Source of the DNA: Comamonadaceae bacterium
GTDB lineage: Bacteria; Pseudomonadota; Gammaproteobacteria; Burkholderiales; Burkholderiaceae_C
Direction of reading: 5' to 3'
Length of the DNA stretch: 64,000 bases
Assembly (NCBI GenBank): GCA_947447975.1
Contig: CANFLU010000011.1
Span: forward strand, 1-64,000
The first letter of the stretch is position 1. Every line of letters begins with the position of its first letter. This document shows positions 20,362 through 28,508 of this stretch, in pieces. Position numbers and translations under genes: made by a program. Under the pieces are notes generated by a model. That model worked only from the letters and a program-made list of their open reading frames with translations, ran no database searches and was not told where the DNA came from.

Positions 20362-20953
20362 TTCCAACACCACAGCTCCCGCCACCCGCAGCCAACCGAC
20401 GCGCAGCGGCCAGTTGCAAGTGCATTTGCGCGTACAAAAGCTGTCTAACTTGACCCAAATTAGCACTTGGTCCAGCAACATAGGCGCCCTAAGTAGCGCG
20501 CTGCATCGTGCTTTGGACTGCGCGCCCCCGCTGCATACGGGCCAATTGGTATCGTGCGCGCTAGGCACGCTGATGCGCAGCGGTCCGTATGAATTTTTGC
20601 TGGTAGGAGACACCGGCCAGCCCGCAAGTGACCGGGTCAGTCTGCTACGCCAGCACGTCAGTGCTGACACCGGTGCCGTGCTGGACCTGAGCCACGCCCG
20701 CGTGCGTGTGAGCGTGCATGGTGACAAAGCGGTGGAGGCCCTCTCCAAACTCTATGCCATAGACTTTAGGCCCGCCGCTTTTGCCAGCGATAGCGTCGCC
20801 CTCACCGGTCACCACCACATCCCCTGCCTGCTGCACCGTTTGGATGCGCAGCATTTCCATGCCTATTACTTCACCACCTATGCACGCGGGCAAATCGATG
20901 CATTAGCGGATGCGGCGCGGGAGTTCGGCGTCGATGTGACGCAGGCCGATTAG
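20354..20953 (+). CDS. soxG: Sarcosine oxidase subunit gamma
   Basis: GTG start at 20354 inside the end of soxA; short GcvT-related protein in the canonical position. Confidence 0.82.
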   Translation: MSDSNTTAPATRSQPTRSGQLQVHLRVQKLSNLTQISTWSSNIGALSSALHRALDCAPPLHTGQLVSCALGTLMRSGPYEFLLVGDTGQPASDRVSLLRQHVSADTGAVLDLSHARVRVSVHGDKAVEALSKLYAIDFRPAAFASDSVALTGHHHIPCLLHRLDAQHFHAYYFTTYARGQIDALADAAREFGVDVTQAD

Positions 20954-21054
20954 GCGTTTACGGCATGGTTTGGGTCTTGTTGGTCACCCGTGTAAAACCC
21001 CTTACACGCTAGTTGCAGGGCCCTCGCAGCTGCGGCCATAGTGGTCTAAAGCAA

Positions 21055-21720
21055 CTAGGCTAGCGCCTGTGTCTGGGCGCCTAGCAAGTAACGCTTGGTG
21101 GCTTGGGTTCGGTTTCGCACACCCAAACGTCTAAATATTCCCGCCAAATGCGTCCTAACCGTCTCGTCGCTCAGATTGAGGCTTCTGGCGATTTCTTTAT
21201 TGCTATAGCCTTGGGCTAACTCCGCGAGCACCGAGTTTTGTTTGGCAGTCAATTGTTCAAGCTTATAAGGCGCTTGTATGGCCGATCCCATCGGGGGCGG
21301 CGTGAGCCGCTTTGACTCCGATGCGTCAGACGGCAAAGGAACCGGCTGCCGCGTGACGACAAGTGCTTTCGGTGTGGCTGCAATCGAGGCATCCGAGCCA
21401 CCCACATATTTGCAAGCTTCGATGCGTTCTGATTTTTCATCCAAAGTCAGTACTATGACAGGCGTCGGTTGACTGCCACGGTTGAGTGAACCTAAATCAA
21501 TAAGCCCTTGTGCATTGGAAAAATTGTGGCCGACCACGATCATGAGGTATTGGGTTTCAAGCGGCTTCCTATCGCCTAGCAAACCCATGGCCTGAAAAAG
21601 ATTTTTCACTTGTTCAAACCTGGCCCCTTGGCTCTGCACACCTGCCGCGCTGCCAGTGGCCTGCGCCGCGATAAATTGTTTTTCAACGATGGATTCTTTT
21701 TTGCTAATTACGGAATTCAT
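21055..21720 (-). CDS. LuxR-type HTH transcriptional regulator with degenerate receiver-like N-terminus
   Basis: C-terminal LTAKQNSVLAELAQGYSNKEIARSLNLSDETVRTHLAGIFRRLGVRNRTQA is a clear LuxR HTH. Confidence 0.85.
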   Translation of the reverse strand: MNSVISKKESIVEKQFIAAQATGSAAGVQSQGARFEQVKNLFQAMGLLGDRKPLETQYLMIVVGHNFSNAQGLIDLGSLNRGSQPTPVIVLTLDEKSERIEACKYVGGSDASIAATPKALVVTRQPVPLPSDASESKRLTPPPMGSAIQAPYKLEQLTAKQNSVLAELAQGYSNKEIARSLNLSDETVRTHLAGIFRRLGVRNRTQATKRYLLGAQTQALA

Positions 21721-22310
21721 AACAACACTGCCTGATGAGGGAGTCAGCCCAATTCACCGCTTAATGCGTGTCAAGCCCAAAGTGGATACTTTGGTGATTT
21801 AGGCGCTTGGTGTGAAGTAAGTTAACGCGGTGAGCGGGGGCCTATAAGGCCTTTGACCCTAGGCCTGGACGGGTAGCAAACTGCACCGCCCCGTAGCCAA
21901 GGTTCTGCCACGGCAGGCGCTATAGGGCTGCCTTGCCGGTTTTCCAAACGGTTTGTAGTTTTTTGATACACAACATTTCCTTATTGCATTTAGCAAGTTC
22001 AGGAAAAAGACTGACAGACAGCATGTGTCCGTCCCATCTAGCGGCCCCGCTGACCTTGCGCCAGTAATTAGCGCTTTAGTTCGGTGGCTTTGCGTCGCCG
22101 GTTTTCACCGGGTTTGCCCTTCAATTCTCTTTTTCATCGGCCAAGGGCTGTACCGACACCGTAGTATATCCCATGGTAAATAATGCCGGCCAACCCCCAA
22201 GGCTTTTGCCGATGGTCGCTTGTCCACGGTAAATATCGGCTCCGAGACTTGGGCCCTCATCTGCCTAGTTTTCGCGCATTGATTGAGGTGACTACGTTTT
22301 GCGAGGTGAG

Positions 22311-23240
22311 ATGCAGGCTTTCTATAGCGATCAATTTGTGCTTCCCCTACCTCAGGGGCACCGATTTCCCATGGCCAAGTACGCCATGCTGCGCGATGCA
22401 TTGGTGGGGCATTTCCCGGATATCCAGTTGCTGCAAGCACCGCGCGCCAGTGATGCGGAGCTGCTGCGCGTCCATGCGCCGGTCTATGTGTCCGGCATTG
22501 CCGATGGCACGGTACCAGCGGCCGTCATGCGCGAGATAGGTTTTCCGTGGAGCCAGGCCATGGCGGAGCGGGCACGCAGATCGGTCGGTGCGACCGTCGC
22601 GGCCGCGCGCTCGGCATTGCGCCAAGGTATCAGCGCCAACCTAGCGGGCGGAACGCACCACGCTTATGCGGACAAGGGCGGCGGCTTTTGTGTCTTTAAC
22701 GACGTGGCAGTGGCCGCCCGCGTGATGCAAGCGGCACAGCGCCGTAAGGGCCGCGAACTGCAAGTCGCGGTGATAGACCTGGATGTACACCAAGGCAATG
22801 GCACGGCGCGGATTTTTCAAGACGATACCTCGGTGTTCACTTTGTCAATGCATGGTGAAAAGAACTTCCCCTTTCGAAAGGAAACCGGCGACCTGGATGT
22901 GGGTCTGCCAGACGGAACCGGTGACGGGGATTACCTTGCGGCGCTGGACAATGCACTGCAGGCCTTAGCGCGACACTGCACGCCGCAACTGGTTTTTTAC
23001 CTGGCAGGCGCCGATGCCCATGAAGGGGATCGCCTGGGACGCCTAAAGCTGAGTTACCTGGGTATGCAGGCGCGGGATCAGCGGGTACTGGACTGGTGCT
23101 TAGCGCGACGCATTCCCTTGGTGCTGCTCATGGCTGGGGGGTATGGCGTACAGATAGAAACCACGGTACAGGTGCAGTTGGCCACTTACGGCTTGGCCTA
23201 CGCGCATTGGCAGCAATGGCAGGCCCAGTGCGCACGATAG
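22311..23240 (+). CDS. Histone deacetylase / acetoin utilisation / acetylpolyamine amidohydrolase family protein
   Basis: HDAC motifs GGTHHAYADKGGGFCVFNDVAVAARV, DLDVHQGNGTARIF, LAGADAHEGDRLGRLKLS. Confidence 0.9.
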   Translation: MQAFYSDQFVLPLPQGHRFPMAKYAMLRDALVGHFPDIQLLQAPRASDAELLRVHAPVYVSGIADGTVPAAVMREIGFPWSQAMAERARRSVGATVAAARSALRQGISANLAGGTHHAYADKGGGFCVFNDVAVAARVMQAAQRRKGRELQVAVIDLDVHQGNGTARIFQDDTSVFTLSMHGEKNFPFRKETGDLDVGLPDGTGDGDYLAALDNALQALARHCTPQLVFYLAGADAHEGDRLGRLKLSYLGMQARDQRVLDWCLARRIPLVLLMAGGYGVQIETTVQVQLATYGLAYAHWQQWQAQCAR

Positions 23241-23335
23241 CGCCAACCCAGCAGCACCGCAACCGTGCAGCCCCTTGCGCCACCAGAAATTTCGGGTGCT
23301 GCAGATGCCACGGCACAGCAGGGGCGCGACCCCAC

Positions 23336-24382
23336 CTAAGCTAACGTCGCCATATCGATCACAAAGCGGTATTTCACGTCGTTCTTTTGCATCCGCCCAT
23401 AGGCCGCATTGATGTCAGCGACCTTGATCAGTTCGATGTCCGAAACAATGCCGTGCGCGGCACAAAACGCCAGCATTTCCTGGGTTTCCTGGATGCCCCC
23501 CACCAGCGAGCCGGCGATGTTGCGGCGCCCCAGAATCAGGGGGCGGGTATTGAGCTGGGCGTTAGGCCCGATAGCACCTACGATGCACATGGTGCCGTCG
23601 ACTTTGAGCAGACCCATATACGAGTTGAAGTCATGCGGCACCGGAATGGTGTTGAGCAGAAAATCAAACTGATTGGCCATAGCCAGCATGGCCTGGGCGT
23701 CTGTGGAAAGAAGTACCTCATTGGCACCCAGGCGCATAGCATCGGCCGCTTTGCCGGGAGAGGTCGTGATCATCACGGTCTTGGCGCCCATCGCATGCGC
23801 CAGTTTGATGCCCATATGACCCAATCCACCCAGGCCAATGACGCCGACGGTCATGCCCGGTCCGATGCCCCAATGGCGTAGCGGCGAATAGCTCGTGATC
23901 CCGGCGCACAGCAGCGGAGCGGCGGCTGCCGCATCAAGGCCTTCCGGCAGGGAAAGCACAAAGTCTTGGCCCACAACAATGCTTTTGGAATACCCGCCTT
24001 GGGTGTAGCCGCCAGGGTCTGCGCTAGGGCTCCCATAGGTGAGGGTATAGCCACTGAGGCAATACTGCTCCATATGGTCTGCGCATGATGAACAGGTACC
24101 GCAGGCGCCGACAAAGCAACCTACGGCCACGGCCTGGCCGGGTGCAAAGCGTGTGACCTGCGTCCCCACGGCGCGCACGCGCCCCACAATTTCATGCCCT
24201 GGAACGATGGGGTACACGCTGCGGCCCCAATCATTTTTAGCGATATGTAAATCGGTATGGCAAATTCCGCAATAGTCAATGTCAATGTGGACATCCTGCG
24301 GGCCGACCGCGCGGCGCTCAATCAGTAACGGCGCCAATGGCGTAGTGGCACTGTGGGCTGCGATGCTAGGTGTAGGGAGCAA
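23336..24382 (-). CDS. Zinc-dependent NAD(P) alcohol dehydrogenase (YahK/AdhC-like)
   Basis: CGICHTDLHIAKNDWG, PGHEIVGRVRAVG, structural-Zn CGTCSSCADHMEQYC, GLGGLGHMGIKLAHAMGA. Confidence 0.92.
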   Translation of the reverse strand: MLPTPSIAAHSATTPLAPLLIERRAVGPQDVHIDIDYCGICHTDLHIAKNDWGRSVYPIVPGHEIVGRVRAVGTQVTRFAPGQAVAVGCFVGACGTCSSCADHMEQYCLSGYTLTYGSPSADPGGYTQGGYSKSIVVGQDFVLSLPEGLDAAAAAPLLCAGITSYSPLRHWGIGPGMTVGVIGLGGLGHMGIKLAHAMGAKTVMITTSPGKAADAMRLGANEVLLSTDAQAMLAMANQFDFLLNTIPVPHDFNSYMGLLKVDGTMCIVGAIGPNAQLNTRPLILGRRNIAGSLVGGIQETQEMLAFCAAHGIVSDIELIKVADINAAYGRMQKNDVKYRFVIDMATLA

Positions 24383-24481
24383 GGACCATCCTTCAAGACA
24401 CTGTTGTATGGAAAGCTGGTAATGTACCGGTAGAAAGCACGCGATTACCGGCAGATAAGCCTTTGGCCGTACATTTATTCG

Positions 24482-25279
24482 CTAGGGTGCAGGAAACAAT
24501 TCGTCAATACGGCCCGTTTGGTAATACACCCAGAGTCCTACGTATTCATGGACTGCTGACTCGATGTTGGACAGCGCCGTACCGGCCGTGCGCGGGACAT
24601 ACCACTGCCGGTTTTTGCCGGTGGACTTAAATGCCACGGGGTAAGGAATCACGTCAAAGCCGGCTTTGCGAAACAGACCCATGGAGCGCGGCATGTGCGC
24701 GGCCGAGGTCACTAGCAGCCATTTTTCGCCCGGCTTAGGGTGCACCAGGTCCCGGGTAAAAACCGCGTTTTCATGCGTATTGCGCGAGGCTTCTTCGTAC
24801 AGCACCTGACCGCGATCGATGTTGGCATCACGCCACAGTAAACGCACTTTGTCACTTTCCTTGAGCGGCCCGGCTTGGAGCGAACCACTTCCGCCGGTAA
24901 AAACCAGGCGCGCGCCGGGGTAGCGCCGCACCAGGTTGACCGGTGCCAGCAGGCGCTCCGCTTCACCATTGATGGAGAGATAACCCTGCCCCCCGCTGAA
25001 GACTTCATCCACCGCACCGCCCAAAACAATGATGCCATCGACGCGGCTGGGCAGCTTTGTCGGTGCGGGAAAACGGGTTTCAAGGGGAACCAGTAGCTCG
25101 TTGCCGACGGGAAAAACCAACATCGACAACAAAATGCCCAGCAACAGTTGGATCACGCGTAAAGGCCAGTGGCGCTTGCCTGCCTGGGGCCAAAACGTCA
25201 GGGCGAAGCCCCCTACCACCAGCATATGTACTGGCGAAGCCAAGTAGCCGGCGATCTTGGAAAGTTCAAAAAACATCAA
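24482..25279 (-). CDS. YdcF/ElyC family membrane protein (DUF218)
   Basis: VDGIIVLGGAVDE...GARLVFTGGSG...EEASRNTHENAVFTRDL...WLLVTSAAHMPRSMGLFRKAG. Confidence 0.88.
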   Translation of the reverse strand: MMFFELSKIAGYLASPVHMLVVGGFALTFWPQAGKRHWPLRVIQLLLGILLSMLVFPVGNELLVPLETRFPAPTKLPSRVDGIIVLGGAVDEVFSGGQGYLSINGEAERLLAPVNLVRRYPGARLVFTGGSGSLQAGPLKESDKVRLLWRDANIDRGQVLYEEASRNTHENAVFTRDLVHPKPGEKWLLVTSAAHMPRSMGLFRKAGFDVIPYPVAFKSTGKNRQWYVPRTAGTALSNIESAVHEYVGLWVYYQTGRIDELFPAP

Positions 25280-25363
25280 TAACTCACATTCTTTTTATTA
25301 CGAAAAGCACCTGTGTAAACTCACGAAAAAACACGCAAACTCGCATAAATCGGTGAAAGCACC

Positions 25364-25993
25364 ATGAAAAACGCATTTACGGCCACGTTCTTTTGTCTAT
25401 TGGCCGCCCAATCGAGTTTCGCCATCGATAACGAAACCCTTAAATCCACAGTCGTGGCTGCAGGTATTTTGACCAATTCGTTTGCGATACTGAATAGAAA
25501 TGCTTTGGATTGTAAAAATAATTTCCAAATTGGTTATCAGGCTGCCAAGGACGAGGAGCTGTCCTCGCACTCGGTGAATTTCTCGTCTATGGATTGCAAA
25601 CTGGGCGCTACCACCCTGCTGCCGCAGTCCCTGTCTTTTGACATACTTCCAACGCTCTCGGGGTCCGTCTGGAATGCGGATGCGGGGCCTTATGCCAAAC
25701 AGGCGTTTTCGCTCGCTTTGATCCCCATGGGGCGCTACGGACTCCAAGTGGGCTCGGCGATCGTAGATTTCAGCGTCGGCCTGGGGCCTACCCTCGTGAG
25801 CGAAACGGATATTGGCACGCGCCAAAAATCTACCAATTTCCAATTTACCGATGAAATGGGCTTCGGTATTTCAGACCTGAACCAACGCGCACGCCTGGCC
25901 TTTACTTATCGCCACGTCAGCAATGCCGATATCAAATTGCCCAATAACGGCGTGAATTTCCTGGGCCTGGGGCTGACGCTGAAGGTCGATTAA
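25364..25993 (+). CDS. Acyloxyacyl hydrolase / PagL-like outer-membrane beta-barrel protein
   Basis: Signal peptide and C-terminal RLAFTYRHVSNADIKLPNNGVNFLGLGLTL, resembling the PagL H-x-S-N-A region. Confidence 0.72.
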   Translation: MKNAFTATFFCLLAAQSSFAIDNETLKSTVVAAGILTNSFAILNRNALDCKNNFQIGYQAAKDEELSSHSVNFSSMDCKLGATTLLPQSLSFDILPTLSGSVWNADAGPYAKQAFSLALIPMGRYGLQVGSAIVDFSVGLGPTLVSETDIGTRQKSTNFQFTDEMGFGISDLNQRARLAFTYRHVSNADIKLPNNGVNFLGLGLTLKVD

Positions 25994-26119
25994 TCCGCAG
26001 GGCCGTCAGAGGCTAGGGCCCATGCCCTAAGGGCGTGTTCGCAGCCAGTCTGGGGGCGAACGCAGGCAAGTTGTTCCCTGCGTCCTCGCGCAAGGCCCTC
26101 ACGGCCACACCGCGCCCCG

Positions 26120-27031
26120 CTAAAGCGCAGGCCACAGCCCTAGCGACTCTATAAAGGCCTGCATTTCGGCATAAATTGTCGCCAAGGCCTGCGCACCCCC
26201 CTGGCTTTGCGCGTAGAAGGTGTGCCCCCCTTCGCTAAAGGTGACCAAGGTGCAGCGGTTTTGCTGGGCACGCATCGCAGCGCAAAAAGCCTCGGAATTG
26301 GCATAGGGCACGGTTTTGTCTTGTACTGCATGGAACACCAAGGTGGGGGCCACGCCAGGGCCCAGGTGGTCGGTCACGGAGGCCGCTAGCGCGCGTGCAG
26401 GGCTGTCACCAAAACGGGCCGGCCCGCCGTAGCCCCCTGCCTTGGTATCGGTCACCGGGCTGACCAGCATGAGCGCAGCCGGCAGGGTGCTGCGCGGCTG
26501 CTCATCAGGCCAAGGCGCGCCTTGGGTCACGGCGGTCCAGGCCGCCACATGGGCACCGGCCGAAGAGCCCATGACCACGATTTTGTGCGGATCCACACCC
26601 AACTCAGCGGCATGCGCGGCCACCCAGGCCAATGCCGAACGGCCGTCGGAAATGCTGGCCTCAGGTGTCGTTTGAAAACGTTGGCGGGTGCGGTAATCGG
26701 CAGCGATACCCACCATGCCCTGTGATGCGGCCCAGCGGGCCCAGCCAATGGAGCGTTCGGGGGTCCCCGAGCTCCAGCCACCGCCAAAAAACGCCAGCAC
26801 GGCAGTACGCCGGTCGGTAGGCTGAAGTCCTGCCGGGCTGACCACGTGCAAACGCAGTTCCCAATCGGCTTGGGCCTTGTACAAAAAGGCTTGGGCGCCT
26901 GGCAAAGTCAGCGGTGCGACCTCGCTTGGTTCAGCAGCCCACACCACGGCGGGCCACAGACACAAGCCTGCCAGAACGCGCACCAAGGCGGTGGCCGCAT
27001 GTGCAAGGGAATGGCAGAAAAAGGGCTGCAT
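26120..27031 (-). CDS. Exported alpha/beta-hydrolase (esterase/lipase-like, possible carbohydrate esterase)
   Basis: Signal peptide; GGGW oxyanion-hole region; nucleophile elbow VVMGSSAGAHVA; late His in FSEGGHTFY. Confidence 0.8.
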   Translation of the reverse strand: MQPFFCHSLAHAATALVRVLAGLCLWPAVVWAAEPSEVAPLTLPGAQAFLYKAQADWELRLHVVSPAGLQPTDRRTAVLAFFGGGWSSGTPERSIGWARWAASQGMVGIAADYRTRQRFQTTPEASISDGRSALAWVAAHAAELGVDPHKIVVMGSSAGAHVAAWTAVTQGAPWPDEQPRSTLPAALMLVSPVTDTKAGGYGGPARFGDSPARALAASVTDHLGPGVAPTLVFHAVQDKTVPYANSEAFCAAMRAQQNRCTLVTFSEGGHTFYAQSQGGAQALATIYAEMQAFIESLGLWPAL

Positions 27032-27118
27032 AGGGTAAATCCAGAGGAGGAAAACGATTTCTCTAATATTTCAATAGTTGCGTGTCATTATGCCAAAGAC
27101 CATTATGCAAAAAGAGGT

Positions 27119-27128
27119 TAAACGTTTA
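27119..27128. promoter_or_regulatory. Putative LacI-family operator (TAAACGTTTA)
   Basis: Perfect palindrome in the divergent intergenic region of the 26120-27031 hydrolase and the 27191 lyase; same core at 34511 and 38468. Confidence 0.6.
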
Positions 27129-27190
27129 CAATTTCTCGCATCTCAACCGCCGCGCCGCGGTATCTTGCACCTTAACAAGAGCTTTTTCTT

Positions 27191-28492
27191 ATGCGACTGA
27201 TGCACTCCTTGCTTACCTTGGTTCTGGCCGGGGGCCTTTGGGCCGCCCCATCTGCGAATGCGGCGTCTTCGCCCGCGCCCTACCCGCTGTGGACTTTGGA
27301 CTCGCAGTCCTTGTTGCAAACCCAGCAAAAAATCATTGCCGCCGACCCGTCCGTCCTGCCCGCCTACCGTGCGCTCCAAGATCGCGCCGCCACAGCACTG
27401 CTCGCGCCCTATCGCAGTGTGGTGAACAAGACACTCACACCCCCTTCGGGCAGCAAAAACGACTACATGAGCATGGGCCCGTATTGGTGGCCCAACCCCA
27501 GTACGCCCAATGGCCTGCCCTACGTGCAGCGCGACGGGCAGCGCAACCCGGAGTCGCACGGCAGTGCGCTCGATGCTGACAACCTACAAGGCATGGCCTC
27601 TGACAGCCTGGACCTGGCGCTGATGTACCGCTTTACCCAAGAAGCACGCTATGCCGAGAAGGCTGCTGCGGTGATTCGCGCTTGGTTCCTGACGCCCGCT
27701 ACCCGCATGAATCCGCACCTGCGCTATGCGCAGTCCATCCCAGGCATCGTCGACGGGCGCGGCATAGGCATTATTGACACGCGCGAGCTCTGGAAAGTGA
27801 TTGACGCGGCCGCACTGATCCAACCGGCACTCTCTCCCTCAGAGATGGATGCGCTGCGCGCCTGGTTTGTCCAATATGCGCAGTGGCTGAGCACCAGCGA
27901 GAACGGCAAAGAAGAGGCTGCTGCCAAGAACAACCACGGCATGTTCTTTGATGTGCAGTTGGCCCTGTATTGGCTCTACACCGGCGAGACTGCCCGCGCG
28001 CGCCAATTGGTGTTTGATGCCCAAACCAAGCGCTTTGCGGCACAGTTCGACAAGCGCGGTTGGATGCCTTTGGAGCTCGCCCGCACCAAGCCTTACCACT
28101 ACCACACCTTCACCCTGGAAGCCGTCACGCGCCTGGCGCTGTATGGCCAGCGTGTGCAGGCCCTGGTGCCCGCGGGACAGGGCTTGTCGGCCAGCGATGT
28201 GCGCTGTAGTGCTGCGGCCCTAGACATCAGCTGCCCATTGGACTTGTGGCACCGAGAAATCGATGGGAAATCATTGCAATCGGTGCTGCAGCGCGTGGCC
28301 GAGGTAGTGGTCAATCCCGCAGGCTGGACCTTTGCAACCAGTCTGGAACCAAAGCCCGATTTGCCACCGGCCATCTACGCCTTGGCGCTGGCCCGCGCAG
28401 CCTACCCCCCTGAGATGATGGCCCAAGCACTGGCACTGCTGCACAAAGAGAAGCCCGACAGCATTTACTGGCTGCTCTGGCCTGCGCCTTGA
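27191..28492 (+). CDS. Exported alginate-lyase-family polysaccharide lyase (PF05426-like; PL5/PL38-type fold)
   Basis: Signal peptide; YWWPNPSTPNGLPYVQRDGQ, TRMNPHLRYAQSIPGIVDGRGIGIIDT, KNNHGMFFDVQ. Confidence 0.82.
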   Translation: MRLMHSLLTLVLAGGLWAAPSANAASSPAPYPLWTLDSQSLLQTQQKIIAADPSVLPAYRALQDRAATALLAPYRSVVNKTLTPPSGSKNDYMSMGPYWWPNPSTPNGLPYVQRDGQRNPESHGSALDADNLQGMASDSLDLALMYRFTQEARYAEKAAAVIRAWFLTPATRMNPHLRYAQSIPGIVDGRGIGIIDTRELWKVIDAAALIQPALSPSEMDALRAWFVQYAQWLSTSENGKEEAAAKNNHGMFFDVQLALYWLYTGETARARQLVFDAQTKRFAAQFDKRGWMPLELARTKPYHYHTFTLEAVTRLALYGQRVQALVPAGQGLSASDVRCSAAALDISCPLDLWHREIDGKSLQSVLQRVAEVVVNPAGWTFATSLEPKPDLPPAIYALALARAAYPPEMMAQALALLHKEKPDSIYWLLWPAP

Positions 28493-28508
28493 GCGACGGG
28501 CCCAAACG

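Noticed and set aside
20989-21008. CGTGTAA-AACCCC-TTACACG hairpin between soxG and the LuxR gene
   Set aside because: Good stem but no T-tract on either side, so not called a terminator with confidence.
21721-22310. About 590-bp noncoding stretch between the LuxR and HDAC-family genes, examined for ncRNA or riboswitch
   Set aside because: No recognisable conserved RNA motif, tRNA or terminator by eye; covariance-model search (Rfam/Infernal) would be needed.
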